A stretch of 64,000 nucleotides of DNA from Antitrichia curtipendula (GCA_951230915.1 OX579641.1:1488001-1552000); one strand, 5' to 3'; shown: positions 31,808 through 45,495, counted from the first letter of the stretch. Translations and numbers: made by a program. Notes: generated by a model not told the origin, from the sequence alone.

Positions 31808-31851
31808 AAGAAGAAGAAGAAGAAGAAGAAGAAGAAGAAGAAGAAGAAGAA
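31804..31851. repeat. (GAA)16 microsatellite at the 3' end of B2
   Basis: It has two units more than its B1 counterpart, consistent with slippage after the segmental duplication. Confidence 0.95.
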
Positions 31852-31993
31852 GACCCTCCACCACCCCTGGTGATGTCACCACTATAGGAATTTGGCACTG
31901 GTATGCCACACTCCTATAGAGGTGCATACCAGGCTCAAACTTCATGGTAATTCTTTCAATCTTCTTATTTCTTAGTAAAGTATAAAGAGAAAC

Positions 31994-34140
31994 TCACAGG
32001 GCTGCTTGTATATTTTGGATGTTGACTTGGACCGCAGGGAAGGGTCCGTTGTCCAGGAATTTGCGAATATTTTTGACCAGGCGTTCACGTTTGAAGCCGT
32101 TGTTTGTCATTGTTTGGATTATAATCTGTATCTCATTGATAGCTGCTGAGTCTGTGCTAGAGATATACAGGACCGGTAATACTTGAGAAATAGCAATATT
32201 ATATGCCTGATGGATTGGTCTATTAGACCGAAATTTTATGTACTGCGTGTACTTAAACGGGAGGCTTCTCCTCTTATCGTACTTTCTGAACGAAAAACCA
32301 GATGGATCATCTTCGTGTGCTGTGATCTCGATGTTGAGAAAATGAGCTGAGATACCACGTTTGGGATTTGTGGCTGAGAACATAGAAGTCTCTTCTTTGA
32401 TACACAGAATATGCAATGGATAAATCCAGAATGGATTTCTGTCCAGGCGAGGTTGGTTAGGTGACAAAAACATTCTCGGATTGCCAACGTTGATGAGGCA
32501 AAGATCGTCGATATAACGGAACGCGGTCTGAAATTTGGACATGATCTCTCGTTGTCCTAGTTTGGCTACCCTCTGGATGAATCTGATCTCGTAAGCAAGT
32601 AGGTACATATTACACCATACCGGAAAGCAGGAGAAACCCATGGGGATTCCCATGCATTGCCGCCAAACGCGGTCTCCCAATGTGAGGTAGCAATGGTTCA
32701 TCAACCATTCATGTAATTGTATGATGCGTTCAATACTAAAAGGAATCCAGTTCGCGCTAGAAGGTTGTGCTGTGGCCCACTTGGCTGCTGCCGGTATCCC
32801 ATCTTTGGAGATACGGACCCATATGGCAGTCGAAGCTCGTGGATGTAGCTTGCTACTGTGACAAAAGGCAGTGCGAGTGATAAACGCTATTGCTTCGAGT
32901 AAGTTATCAGATCCCTGTAGTGGGATTGATTCATAGCAGCATGTTATATCGCCAACAAATATGTCGTGAATTTCTCCGGGTAAATTTAGGGTTGCGTCTT
33001 GGGCTGATTCGATGCTCCAGAACATACTGGTCTTTGTCTGTAAGAAGTTCTCGTACCCTTTTTCCGTGACTGCTGCCCATTGCTTGATGGATTCAAGTGT
33101 GGCATTAGATGTTAAGGTTAACAACGTAGCAATGTTTGAAAAAACAGTATGGAATGCATTTGTGATCCATCTGTACTTTGCTTTATGCTGTTTGTAAGAG
33201 GCCATTAGGTAGGGTAGTGCTTGGAACGGCTGAGGGCACTCAGGCAAAACCTGGCTCAGTTCCTCAGTAAGTTGGTCAAGAATGTTTGTTTGTAGTGTCC
33301 AGATGTTGTCAGTCTTACAAGGAGAGAAGTCCTTGCAGTTTAAACGCTCAAGAGCCTGGAACCTGATGTGTCTCACACATATGAAGCAGGCGTTATTATT
33401 TGCTTTGTCCAGTCCTGAGCAAAAAACGTGTTTGGTTAACCATTGTACCTCGTTTTGTACTGCTGGAAGGCTTAGTATGGGAGGGCCGGAGCTCCTCAGA
33501 CCATACTTGTTGCTTTTCGATGCCTTTGTAAGTGTATCGAGGCACCAGGTGTGTAACAGTGTGTGTGCCTCATCAAAGGGAAAGTCAGTGCTTTCTAATT
33601 GTAAGATAGGGATCAGCTGTTCGTATGCATCGAGGATTGTTGCTAAGGCATGAGACACGTTAGTCGGTTGCAGTGGGATATGATTTAATCCTTGTGCAAC
33701 AGCATCCCGTAAACCCTTGTGCTGAATTATCGATAGATCCATCGTTCTAACGTGTGGGATCGATTTCGTAAATTCAGAGATTTCATTCGCAGTAAGTGGA
33801 TCTATGAACCTCTGAAATCGTGCAAACGTGTTGCAGGCACACTGGCTAGAATCGTCAAAAAGCTGGACAAAAGAGAAATGTTTGAATACTGCTGCCGGCT
33901 TATATAGAACCGTAGCTATATTACTGATATAAGACCAAGCAAAAACCACATCCTCGAGGATGGGACACAAGTGTTCAAAACGGAAATGGATTAAGAGGTC
34001 ATGGAAGACCTGTCTAAAATTCACCCACTCCAAAGCTCGGTTACAATATCGCAACTTGACAAAATCAGTCTTCCTCCGTGAGGAAGCTCGTTGAATCTTG
34101 CATCGTCCGTAGTTATCTGTCGTGATGAAGCGTCCTTCTT
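31994..34140 (-). CDS. Reverse transcriptase of element B2
   Basis: It has the same 714-residue exon as B1, starting at the acceptor TTACAG. One residue difference was noticed: Ala in place of Val in the LYKPVAVFKHF segment, where C and A have Ser-Ala, so B2 is closer to the other families. All RT motifs are present (GDITCCYESIP, GIPMGF, FRYIDD). Confidence 0.85.
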
Positions 34141-34169
34141 CTGTAACACAATTTCACCACGTGAGTGAG

Positions 34170-35801
34170 TCACATCTTATCCCAATTTAGGATTCGTCCT
34201 TGAAATGTAGTCGAACGAGACTTGGGATGATTCTCGTTCTGGTTTGCTGATGATGGGGTGTTCTCGAGCCTGAGAAACTCTGATCTTCCCGAACTGGTCG
34301 GGGACAGATCTTGGATCCGTGGACTATTTCCAAAGAATTGGAAGCCCCCTGGTGATCGGTAGTTCTTGTTATAGTTACCGCGTCCTCCGTTACCTCGTCC
34401 AGAGCCCCTTCCTCCGCTGTGGTTTGGGTGGGTCGGAAGGGTACGCTGCTGCGGCATTTGCCCTTTGTGGGCGGAAACATTCATGTTTATCCGGCGCCTT
34501 TTTTGAGGTGGGGTCGGGGCAGTTTCATTTGAGAAAGAAGCAAGCTTAAAGAGCCTCTCGATTTTCCGGGCTCCCGGAGCTTCGTAGTGCTTACTAAGCA
34601 GCTTCTGTGTCGAATTCGTCGCAAACTCCAGGGCAGCTGTCTCCATCAACTTGCGTACAGCCACAAAAGTGATCTGCGTCTTGACCGCGTATCGCGCCGC
34701 GCTCTTCATCCAGGTGAGAAATGCCCCGTACTTCGAGGGAAGCGACGGGTAAGTACCATCCGGGAAGAATCTAGTCAGGTTATTAACCATGAACCAGATG
34801 CTGTGGTCGAACCACAACATGTTTCCCTTGCAACCTACTTTCGCGTTTTGGCTACACTTACAACGAATGTAAGGACGTTGGCAATTCCACAACTGTGAAG
34901 TATACTTGGGATTTCTAGGTGTGCAGGTAAGCACGTCCAACTTCACATGCACGTTAATCGTTGCAGTTGTACACTTATGATGGTCGTAAAGAGCAATGGG
35001 AAAAGCATTGACCAAATCTACTGGTTTCTCGTGAATCCCAGTGCAACTAAGTGCTTTCTCCTCACACGCTGCTACTTCTTGATCAGAAAGATCTGCCCAG
35101 AGCTTCCACATGGGAGTCGTGATTGGGGCCAGCAGGTTAATATTAGCCAAACACCATGTGCGGTGGGCTCGAGCGGAGAGTTGATCTTCCACTGCGCGTG
35201 GTGGGAGAAAAGGAATCGATGGGCCCTTACCGGCTGCATCCAACGTCGAAAGTTCTTTTTCGGCTTGCGTGGTCTGGATGGATTCGGACAGGTCCTCAAT
35301 GGCTGCCTTGTGGGCCGATGCTATATTTAGCTTTGATAACAAAGGGTGGAGAGTGCTTGGTGGCGCCGCATCCGCTTGTGTGAGGTCCACTGCGGGAAGA
35401 GTGTCAGCCCACTCCTCGTGGGGATTTGCGGCCCGCAACGCGCCTTCGACTCTTCTCGTGTTTCCTGCCGCCTCCACGAATTCTAATTCGTCGCGCTCAA
35501 GAAGAAGACCCAGCGCCTGGTGCGCTTCGTGTAACCGCTCAAGGCCCTTGTTCTTATCGACCACCGCCGCCATCATGATTGCTGTCCAGTGTGACAAATC
35601 TAAAATTGCCAGTAACAGCGGGGCGTGCTCACCCTCTTCGTCGCGATCCATCAGCGCTGCGTTATCAGTGGTCTGGATAAACGCGTGGATCTCAGGTTCA
35701 GCGATGGTTGCAATCACGGACTGCACCGCCGGTGATGGTGACGGAAGTGGATTGGTGTAGCCCAGGTTAGTAAGATCCTGCAGCCACCCGTTCTGTGCTT
35801 C
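34170..35801 (-). CDS. ORF1 protein of element B2
   Basis: About 543 aa from acceptor ATTAG|GAA. I find no residue difference from B1. The stop is 29 nt before the RT exon, as in B1. Confidence 0.82.
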   Translation of the reverse strand, partial: EAQNGWLQDLTNLGYTNPLPSPSPAVQSVIATIAEPEIHAFIQTTDNAALMDRDEEGEHAPLLLAILDLSHWTAIMMAAVVDKNKGLERLHEAHQALGLLLERDELEFVEAAGNTRRVEGALRAANPHEEWADTLPAVDLTQADAAPPSTLHPLLSKLNIASAHKAAIEDLSESIQTTQAEKELSTLDAAGKGPSIPFLPPRAVEDQLSARAHRTWCLANINLLAPITTPMWKLWADLSDQEVAACEEKALSCTGIHEKPVDLVNAFPIALYDHHKCTTATINVHVKLDVLTCTPRNPKYTSQLWNCQRPYIRCKCSQNAKVGCKGNMLWFDHSIWFMVNNLTRFFPDGTYPSLPSKYGAFLTWMKSAARYAVKTQITFVAVRKLMETAALEFATNSTQKLLSKHYEAPGARKIERLFKLASFSNETAPTPPQKRRRINMNVSAHKGQMPQQRTLPTHPNHSGGRGSGRGNGGRGNYNKNYRSPGGFQFFGNSPRIQDLSPTSSGRSEFLRLENTPSSANQNENHPKSRSTTFQGRILNWDKM

Positions 35802-35916
35802 CTAATTTGGACACAGAGGAACCAATTGAATTAGTATTCATTTGTGGCTTTTCAGATTCTAGGTTAAGAAAAGGTGAAGACAGGAGCTCACCGCACCTGT
35901 ATGGATAGAACAAAAA

Positions 35917-37216
35917 GAAGACTAAGACAGGACATCCCTTAACAGGGCTCCATCTTTTCAAAACCTTACTTTGCAGCCATCAAAGAATCAAAACATATCT
36001 CTACTAAATTATAGAGATGTACAAAGCAGTCTCAGGCACTCTTGGAAGTGACATAATATTGCACTATTGTATTTGAAATAGTCATTTCTATGATCTCAAG
36101 TATAATCCAGTGTGGTAACTAATCCTTGTAACAAAGCACAATAAAATGGTAAGATTATCCAAGTGCTTAGAATAAAACTTTTGCTCCATATACTCCCAAA
36201 GTGGAATTTTAGATCTGAAGGCTGCGCCTCACCTGTGCCCGTCCCAAACACAAAACAAATCAATGTTAAGTCAGTGAGGATGCACGAGGTGTCTTCAGCA
36301 ACAGCCAATTGCTATCTATGTCACAGATCTGCAAAAACCAAAAAAGAGCCAGATGTTTCAAATCAAAGAGCAGAAAGTATAAGCAGTATCCTAAACACAA
36401 TCCAAAATTTCAAATTAGTGAGCAGAGAAGGTGAATAGTCTCTCAAACATAATCCAAAGACCTTTGCCATTCTTGTAAAATGTTAGCACTAGAAGATGAA
36501 GAGTCGTCCACACAAGCTCTCAAGAAAATGCCCAATTTTCAACCGTCACAGTGAGAAAGGAACAAACTATGGCACGGAAGCCACTATATGTCCACCGGTT
36601 TGCACTTGGGAGAGAGAAAACATGGGAGTGGTTAATATGTTCACAGATTCAAAAAATGGGAGGGAACACACAAAGTAGTGGTCATAAAGGAGTCGTATGA
36701 CACTTTCCCACCAATCAATAATTATTCCACAAGTAGTGGTTACTGTAGCCTAATGAAAACTCACCCTTAGTGGGTGGGTGGGTGGAATTTCCCACTATGG
36801 AGGCAATTGTACAATTGAATCCTAAAATTTATCAAATTAGTCACCTCAAGTTGAGATTAGCCCATGTATGTAACAAACCTATAGTTGTTTTAACCTTTGT
36901 AATTGTTTCTAACACATATAAAGTATCTCTATGCCATAGAAATGTGTAAGAATACAAAGGATATATGTATCTGTGGATCTATACCATGCGGGACTCATAA
37001 ACTTATTGATGCTAATGATTTAAAATATATATATACATATAAATTAAAAAGCTATATTGATAAATCTAGGGTTTTATTATGGTAAAGACTTAGCCCATTT
37101 TCAAATGGAACTATACCATACCCTTATGATTTAGAAATGGTCAAAGGAATTACTTTACATGTTTAGAAATTGCCCCAAAATTGTATGAACTAACATAAAT
37201 AGTTCCTAGGCTGAAG
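35917..37216 (-). repeat. B-type LTR-like repeat, copy 4 (5' repeat of B2)
   Basis: It is the promoter-side repeat of B2 and joins the following C repeat through GAAGAAGAAG as at 10042-10051. Confidence 0.85.
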
Positions 37217-37218
37217 AA

Positions 37219-38542
37219 GAAGGGACTGTAACTGAAACACCCCTAAACAGGGCTTCATTTAAAACTAACTAACTTCTTGCTCAAATGAGTCAAATCAGCT
37301 TACATCAAATCATAAACCAAGTCATGGACTAAGGCATATTATGTCAAAAATATCACTTTGAAATAGTCATCCAAAAAAGGTTACTTTGGATACAACTGAG
37401 TCCTCAAACTCTCCATAGAAATCACAAATGCAATATGTCCCATCCATATCTAATAGTAAAGTAACAGCACAGGAGAAGTAGGAGTCCACATAGGAATCCA
37501 TGTGCGTGAAAACAAATTGCTCCATGAATCACAAATCGGAAGAGATGGATTTGAAGGCTCAGCCTCACCTGTACCCGTCCCAAACACAAAAACAAGCCAA
37601 TGTAGTGTGAGTGAGGATGCAACAGGTGTCTAAAGCTGAAGCCAATTGCTATCTATGTCACAAATCCAGCAAGTCAAATGAAAAACATAGTTGAATCAAA
37701 ACACAAGGAAACAAAAAGGCAACATAATCCAAACACACTCCAAAGTCAAGAGACCTTTGCCATTCCTCCTTCACTCTAGAAGCCCAAGAGTTGCACTCAA
37801 AGTCTCAAACTATCCTCCAAAATCACACCACAGTGAATCGTCGCACTCACAAGCCAAAGAGGAGTACTAACATACAAATGAGAGGCTAATATAGCCTCAG
37901 ACTGTGGGAGAAAAAACCACTCTATGGATACTAATGATGCATGTGGGAGATAACTACCCAAATCATTAGAGTGATTACTAAATTAGGCGCCACCCATTGT
38001 GGGAGGGTGGGTGGGTTCCCACCAATGTCACTCCCGCCTTGATTCAAAATAATTTGAATAACTACCTATGATGTAATCCATCATAGAAGCACTTGCCTGT
38101 TACAGGCTTAATTTAAAATCAAATCACTATGGAAGATGTGCCAAAAGGAGATTGGCCCATAGTAATATTAATTTAAATCACTATGGAAGATAAGCCTAAA
38201 AGGAGAAAGGCCCATAGAAAATTATACTTTTTATTAATCCAAATTGGAATAATGCAAAAGAGGATTTATAGTAAAATTTATGCAAATCCGTAGATTGGAC
38301 TATAAATGAAAATGTATATGTAAATTGGAGGTACTCTTAGGATAACTAAACAAGAAGAAGAAGAAAATGGTTTTTTATATTTGAATTTATTTTTTACACA
38401 ATCTCCATAAAAATGGATTTACCATGTTAAAATGGTAAAAATTGGAAAAAAATATTTTTGATAAAAAAGGTTCTAGGACTATAACCTCTGGCAATGTCTA
38501 GTTGATTTAACTAGGAATAAATAACTTTTACAAATGCAGAAG
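37219..38542 (-). repeat. C-type LTR-like repeat, copy 3 (3' repeat of C2)
   Basis: One private change was noticed near 38314 (G interrupting the ATATATATG run). The islands are conserved. Confidence 0.85.
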
Positions 38543-38586
38543 AAGAAGAAGAAGAAGAAGAAGAAGAAGAAGAAGAAGAAGAAGAA
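38539..38586. repeat. (GAA)16 microsatellite at the 3' end of C2
   Basis: Sixteen GAA units followed by GACCCTCC. Confidence 0.95.
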
Positions 38587-38723
38587 GACCCTCCACCACC
38601 CCTGGTGATGCTACCACTATAGGAATTTGGCACTGGTATGCCACACTCCTATAGAGGTGCATACCAGGCTCAAACTTCAAGGTAGTTCTTACATCTTATT
38701 CTATTGAGGTGAGTTAACAAAAC

Positions 38724-40870
38724 TTACAGAGAGTTTTGTACGTTCTGCAGATTTATCTGGACCACAGGAAAGGATCCACTGCTAAGGAAGTTGCGGATGT
38801 TTCTGGTTAAGCGTTCCCGCTTGAAGCCATTGCTAACCATAGTGTTGATGATATGTTGAATCTCGGTAATTGCAGCATCATCCGTGTTGGAGATGTACAA
38901 TACGGGAAGCACTTGTGATATAGCGATATTGTAAGCTTGATGAACAGGTCTATTAGACCGAAATTTGATGTACTGAGTGTACTGAAACGGTAAGTTTCTC
39001 CTCTTGTCATACTTTCGAAATCTGTATTTTTCAAGATCTGTCTCGTGGACTAGAATCTCTACGTTCATGAACTGGGCATGTAAGCCACGTTCTGGGTCAT
39101 TGGGATCAAACCGGGCAGTTTCTTCTTTGATCGTGAGGATATTTAAAGGGTATATCCAAAATGGGTTGGTCTCCGTTCTGGGCTGATCCGGGGCAAGAAA
39201 CGATCGTGGATTACCAACGTTGATGAGGCACAGGTCATCAATGTAGCGAAAAGCGCACTGGAATTGGGACAAGATGTCTTTCCTTCCTAGCTTTGCCAAT
39301 CGTTGGATGAATCGTATTTCGTATGTCATGAGATAAATGTTGCACCAAACAGGGGAGCAAGCGAACCCCATTGGTATTCCCATGGACTGGCGCCATACAC
39401 GATCTCCAAGAGTGATAAAGCAGTGGCTCATAAGCCACGCATGGAGTTGTACTAGTCGTGTGGAATCAAAGTGGATCCAGTTCGCATTCGAGGGTTTGGA
39501 AGTGGCCCATTTCGCTGTAGCTGGGACCCCCTTGGTATCAATCCGGACCCACAGAGTTGTAGTTGCTCGAGGGTGCGAGCTACTGGCGTGTTTGAATGCA
39601 ATTCGTGTGATAAACGAGATTGCTTCCAGAAGGTTATCAGGCCCATGTAACGGGATAGACTCGTAGCAACGAGTAATATCGGCTACAAAAATGTCTCCAA
39701 TCTTGCTTGGTAAATTTATCGTGGCATCTAGTACTGAGTCGATACTCCAGTACATAGTGGTTTTTGTCTGTAAGAAACTTGCATACCCGGATTCCGTAAC
39801 TGAAGCCCATTGCTTGATTGTTTCTAACATCACATTGGAAGTTAGTGTGAGTAATGTAGCAATGTTCGAGAATACCGTGCGAAAGGCATTAGTCAGCCAG
39901 CGGTATTTCCCTTTGTGTTGTTTAAAGGTTGCCATGAGATAGGGGAGTGCTTGGAAAATAGGTGGGCATTCAGGTAGGATCTGTACAAGCTCTGATTGCA
40001 CGTTGTCTAAAATGCCTGTGGGGAGAATCCATATTCCGTCACTCTTGCACGCAGAGAAATCTTCCCCATTTAGTCGTTCCAGGGCCTGCAGACGAATGTG
40101 CTTGATGCACAAGAAGCAAGCATTATTGTTTGCTTTGTCTAAGCCGGAGCAGAATAAATGCTTAGACAGCCATTGAATTTCATTTCGGACTGCAGGGAGA
40201 TCAAGGATCATTGGTCCGGAAACTCTGAACCCGTTTTTGTTGTTTCTCATCGCCTGTCTGAGGGTTTCGAGACAGCTATCGCGGAGTTGGGCGTGAGCAG
40301 CGGCAATAGGAAACTCAGTCGCTTCAAGATCCAGGATGGATATCAATTGCTCGAATGCATCTAGAACTGTAGCCATTGCATGAACAATGTTGGTGGTTCG
40401 GAGGGGAATGTGGTTCAATCCCTGGGCTACCGCGTTTCTAAGGCCGGGGTGTTGAATAATGGACAGATCCATTGTACGGACATGCGTGGAATTTTTGGCG
40501 TGTAAGGAAGTCTCGATGGCAGTCAAAGGATCCAGAAACTTATGAAATCTCTTTGCGGTTAAACATGCACAGAGATCAGCCTCGTCCAGAAGCTGTACAA
40601 AAGAGAACTGTTTGAATACTGCTGAGGGTTTGTACAAAACCGAGGCCAGATTTTCGACATAAGACCATGCAAAGACAATCTCTTCAATGACGGGGCATAG
40701 ATGGTCAAATTGAAAGGAGATCATGAGATCTTGGAATGCTTTCCTCAGATTAATCCATTCCAAAGCTCTATTACAGTATTTTAGTTTAATGTAACCGGCT
40801 TTCTTGCCACTCGAAGTGCGTTTCACTTTGAATCGACCGTAGCTATCTGTGATCAGAATCCGTCCCTCAT
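38724..40870 (-). CDS. Reverse transcriptase of element C2
   Basis: The open exon is identical to C1 at the protein level as far as I can see, with VADITRCYESIP, GIPMGFACSP and FRYIDD. It starts at acceptor TCTTACAG in the same phase. Confidence 0.87.
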
Positions 40871-41168
40871 CTGTAAGACAAAAGACATCGTGGATTCAAT
40901 GAAATTTTTTAGAATATATATATAGAATAATAGCCAGAACAGTGCTGGGCTACCGAAAACAGAGCTTCATCGTGTATATCGATAAGCGATCACAAAGATC
41001 GGAGTCTGTCAGTTTGAAAAAACTATCAGCGGTAAACTTGGAAAACTAGATCTATAACGCGATACTAGTGAGAACCAGCATGGAGCGTATCATCTGAACT
41101 TGTAAGTTGTAAGTTGTTAACTTCATGAGATTTGCCAGCACAGGCGCTGGGGTCGTGTGAACGACTGT

Positions 41169-42800
41169 CTACATGTTATCCCAATTCAAGATTCTTCCCT
41201 GGATGGGAGTTCTTGGTTTCGGACGAGAGTCGTTCGAGCTAGTGACTGCGAGTGTCTGATCATTGCGTTGGTACTCCGAACGCGCTGACATCGCTAGGGA
41301 ATTTTCTGTACTACGGTTGTTGCCTCCGATGAACTGAAATCCTCCAGGTGATCGGTAATTACGATTGTAATTGCCGCGTCCTCCTCCAGATTTGAAACCT
41401 CCGCGCCCCCCACTCCGATTCTGGTGCATTGGTGGGGTTCTCTGATGATTCGGTGGAGCATCGTTAGCAGAGACGTTCATATTTATGCGTCTTCTCTTCT
41501 GCGGAGGCGTGGGAGCACTCGCTTCGACAGAGAATGACGCTGGTTTAAAAAGGCGTTCCACCTTTCTAGCGCCGGGTGCTTCATAGTACTTGGTCAACAG
41601 CTTCTGTGAGGGGTCGGTGGCAAACTCCAGCGCAGCGGTGTCCATCAGCTTGCGGACAGCAACAAACGTGATTTGCTGCTTAACCGCAAATTTTGCAACT
41701 CCCTTTAACCAGGTGAGGAAAGCACCATACTTGGCAGGAAGGGAGGGATACGTGCTATCAGGGAAGAACTTGGGTAAGTTATTGATCATGAACCAGATGC
41801 TATGGTCAAACCATAGCATGTTACCCTTACAACCAGACTTAGAATTCTGACTACATTTGCATCTAATGTAGGGTCTCTGGCAATTCCATAACTGGGAGGT
41901 GAACTTAGGATTCCTGGGATTGCAGGTAAGTACATCCAGTTTTGTGTGAATGTTTATGGCTGTAGTTGTGCATTTATGGTGGTCATATAATGCAATGGGG
42001 AATGCATTAACCATCTCCACAGGTTTTTCAAGAAGACCTGTACAACTAAGAGCTTTTTCTTCACATACTTTGACCTCGTGTTCTGACAAATGAGCCCACA
42101 AACTCCACATATGCGTAGTGATGGGTGCCAAGAGGTTAATGTTGGACAGACACCAAGTGCGGTGAGCACGGCCTGCCAACTGTTCTTCTACAGCACGCGG
42201 AGGGAGAAACGGAATGGAGGGACCCTTACCAGCTGCATCGAGCGTGTTCAACTCCTTTTCCGATTGGGTGGTCATAATTGCCTCCGACAAATCCTCGATG
42301 GCCGCCTTATGGGCTGCTGCGATATTGATCTTGGCCAGCAGGGGATGAAGGCCGTTCGTGTCCGCAGGTATTGGCTGTGAGAGATCGACAGTAGGGGGAG
42401 CATCCGCCCACTCCTCATGCGGATTCGCTGCTTTAAGAGCCGCTTCGACGCGCCTGGTGTTGCCAGCTGCCTCAATAAATTCCAATTCGTCGTTTTCCAA
42501 GAGAGGGCCCAGTGCTTGGTGAGCCTCCCGTAGCCTTTCCAGCCCTTTCTCTTTGTCCGAGATACTCGCCATCATGATGGCAGTCCAGTGCGATAAGTCC
42601 AGCGTTGTGAGTAGCAAAGGCGCGTGCTCACCATCTTCGTCCCGATCCTGCATCGCAGCTAAATCCGTGGTCTGAACGAACGAGTGGATCTCCTGCTCGC
42701 TGATGGAGCAGATAACTGACTGAACCGCAGGAGAGGGAACAGGTAGAGGATCAGTGTACCCTAAGGTAACCAGATCCTTAGCCCAAGTTGTCTGCACATC
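41169..42800 (-). CDS. ORF1 protein of element C2
   Basis: The exon is open, about 543 aa, and matches the C1 protein. The acceptor is TATAG|GAT. Confidence 0.82.
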   Translation of the reverse strand, partial: DVQTTWAKDLVTLGYTDPLPVPSPAVQSVICSISEQEIHSFVQTTDLAAMQDRDEDGEHAPLLLTTLDLSHWTAIMMASISDKEKGLERLREAHQALGPLLENDELEFIEAAGNTRRVEAALKAANPHEEWADAPPTVDLSQPIPADTNGLHPLLAKINIAAAHKAAIEDLSEAIMTTQSEKELNTLDAAGKGPSIPFLPPRAVEEQLAGRAHRTWCLSNINLLAPITTHMWSLWAHLSEHEVKVCEEKALSCTGLLEKPVEMVNAFPIALYDHHKCTTTAINIHTKLDVLTCNPRNPKFTSQLWNCQRPYIRCKCSQNSKSGCKGNMLWFDHSIWFMINNLPKFFPDSTYPSLPAKYGAFLTWLKGVAKFAVKQQITFVAVRKLMDTAALEFATDPSQKLLTKYYEAPGARKVERLFKPASFSVEASAPTPPQKRRRINMNVSANDAPPNHQRTPPMHQNRSGGRGGFKSGGGRGNYNRNYRSPGGFQFIGGNNRSTENSLAMSARSEYQRNDQTLAVTSSNDSRPKPRTPIQGRILNWDNM

Positions 42801-42915
42801 CTATATACAAAAAGTTTACAGATCGGTCAGTTACAAGAATCATTTGTAGCATACTGTTAAGTAATTAAAAATGGAGACAGATGCTCACCACATCTGTGTG
42901 GTTGTAAAAAACAAA

Positions 42916-44239
42916 GAAGGGACTGTAACTGAAACACCCCTAAACAGGGCTTCATTTAAAACTAACTAACTTCTTGCTCAAATGAGTCAAATCAGCTTAC
43001 ATCAAATCATAAACCAAGTCATGGACTAAGGCATATTATGTCAAAAATATCACTTTGAAATAGTCATCCAAAAAAGGTTACTTTGGATACAACTGAGTCC
43101 TCAAACTCTCCATAGAAATCACAAATGCAATATGTCCCATCCATATCTAATAGTAAAGTAACAGCACAGGAGAAGTAGGAGTCCACATAGGAATCCATGT
43201 GCGTGAAAACAAATTGCTCCATGAATCACAAATCGGAAGAGATGGATTTGAAGGCTCAGCCTCACCTGTACCCGTCCCAAACACAAAAACAAGCCAATGT
43301 AGTGTGAGTGAGGATGCAACAGGTGTCTAAAGCTGAAGCCAATTGCTATCTATGTCACAAATCCAGCAAGTCAAATGAAAAACATAGTTGAATCAAAACA
43401 CAAGGAAACAAAAAGGCAACATAATCCAAACACACTCCAAAGTCAAGAGACCTTTGCCATTCCTCCTTCACTCTAGAAGCCCAAGAGTTGCACTCAAAGT
43501 CTCAAACTATCCTCCAAAATCACACCACAGTGAATCGTCGCACTCACAAGCCAAAGAGGAGTACTAACATACAAATGAGAGGCTAATATAGCCTCAGACT
43601 GTGGGAGAAAAAACCACTCTATGGATACTAATGATGCATGTGGGAGATAACTACCCAAATCATTAGAGTGATTACTAAATTAGGCGCCACCCATTGTGGG
43701 AGGGTGGGTGGGTTCCCACCAATGTCACTCCCGCCTTGATTCAAAATAATTTGAATAACTACCTATGATGTAATCCATCATAGAAGCACTTGCCTGTTAC
43801 AGGCTTAATTTAAAATCAAATCACTATGGAAGATGTGCCAAAAGGAGATTGGCCCATAGTAATATTAATTTAAATCACTATGGAAGATAAGCCTAAAAGG
43901 AGAAAGGCCCATAGAAAATTATACTTTTTATTAATCCAAATTGGAATAATGCAAAAGAGGATTTATAGTAAAATTTATGCAAATCCGTAGATTGGACTAT
44001 AAATGAAAATATATATGTAAATTGGAGGTACTCTTAGGATAACTAAACAAGAAGAAGAAGAAAATGGTTTTTTATATTTGAATTTATTTTTTACACAATC
44101 TCCATAAAAATGGATTTACCATGTTAAAATGGTAAAAATTGGAAAAAAATATTTTTGATAAAAAAGGTTCTAGGACTATAACCTCTGGCAATGTCTAGTT
44201 GATTTAACTAGGAATAAATAACTTTTACAAATGCAGAAG
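42916..44239 (-). repeat. C-type LTR-like repeat, copy 4 (5' repeat of C2)
   Basis: It carries the GGAGATTGG variant of copy 1 rather than the change near 16670. It shares one GAAG with the D repeat. Confidence 0.85.
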
Positions 44240-45493
44240 GGACTAAGACTGAACATCCCTAAACAGGGCCATATCTTGTCACCACCTAACTTGTAACCAA
44301 ACTGGTGTCCAGACAAATCTTTTCACAAGTTGACATAAGATATGCCTTGTCAAATCACAGGTTGTACATGAGCTTTAACATAGGGTAATAGTTGTCAATT
44401 TCATATAAAAGTGTCAAAGTAGAGTATTGTTCTAGAGCTACAAGTATGTCTCAAGAAATCACTCTGTTCTCCAAAAATATGCCAAATACATGTATCCATA
44501 ACAAAGCACAAAAATATGACAAGATGTCCAATGCTTTGAAAAAGTGTCTTCTTCCTTGAAATCCAAAAATGGGAGTCCAAGATCTGAAGGCTGAGCCTCA
44601 CCTGTACCCGTCCCAAACACAAAAACAAGCCAATGTAGTGTGAGTGAGGATGCATCAGGTGTCTAAAGCTGCAGCCAATTGCTATCTATGTCACAGATCT
44701 GTAAAACCAAAAAGGAGACAAAAAAACAACACAACAACAAGCAAATTCATGTAAAGCAACTCCTCAACATTGTACAAGTAGCCCAATGACCTTTGCCATT
44801 CCCGTGAGGTACAAACGCTTGAAGCTCAAGAGTTGCACCCAAAAACACCACAAGAAAACTCCACAACACCAAAACTCAACCGTCGCAATAAGAGGAAAAA
44901 CAATGGAGCACAGAAGCCATTATATTCTTACTATTTTGAATTTGGGAGGGAAAAGAACTCATAGTCATGGTCATAATGTGGTGGTTACACCAATTATCAT
45001 GCTATAGTAATTATTAGCCACCTAAGTAATCACCAATAGAGGGTGGGTGGGTGGGTGGTACATTCCACTGGAAAGGCTATAGAGACCCCAAGTACTTGTA
45101 ATTTAGGCCACATCATATTTTTAGTGTAGTGAAAGTACTGGACTTTAGAATTTTTATAGCACATTTAAATAAAGATAGGTAAATTAAACCTTATGCTTAT
45201 TGTAGATATGGAATCAGAGCCATACAAGCATTGTGCTACAAAAAATGCTATGAGAATTTTTTGTATGTGAGTGCATAAATTTAGAAAATTTGGGAAATAA
45301 ATATAAGGCAAAATATAATAAATTAAATTAAATTACATAAGGCCACCTCAAGGAGAGAATTTGGTTTTGTTATACCAAGGCCATGTAAATAAATTAAAAA
45401 TTAAAAAGGCTGACTTTATATGATATTAGCACTAATGGATATATTTGAATATTTTCAAATAAAAGAACATGAATTGTTCTATGGCTAAAGAAG
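44236..45493 (-). repeat. D-type LTR-like repeat, orphan copy 2
   Basis: It is the duplicate of 17062-18319 with the same flanks (C repeat on one side, GAAGAAGAAG and A repeat on the other). It therefore arose by the 27-kb duplication, not by a second insertion. Confidence 0.75.
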
Positions 45494-45495
45494 AA

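Larger units (their letters stand above)
30508..37216 (-). mobile_element. Retroelement B2, complete with both repeats
   Basis: It is the duplicate of B1 at an offset of about 27,171 bp. It differs by a longer (GAA)16 tract and a few substitutions. Both ORFs are open. Confidence 0.85.
37219..44239 (-). mobile_element. Retroelement C2, complete with both repeats
   Basis: It is the duplicate of C1 at an offset of 27,174 bp, with ORF1 and RT intact. (GAA)16 replaces (GAA)15. Confidence 0.85.
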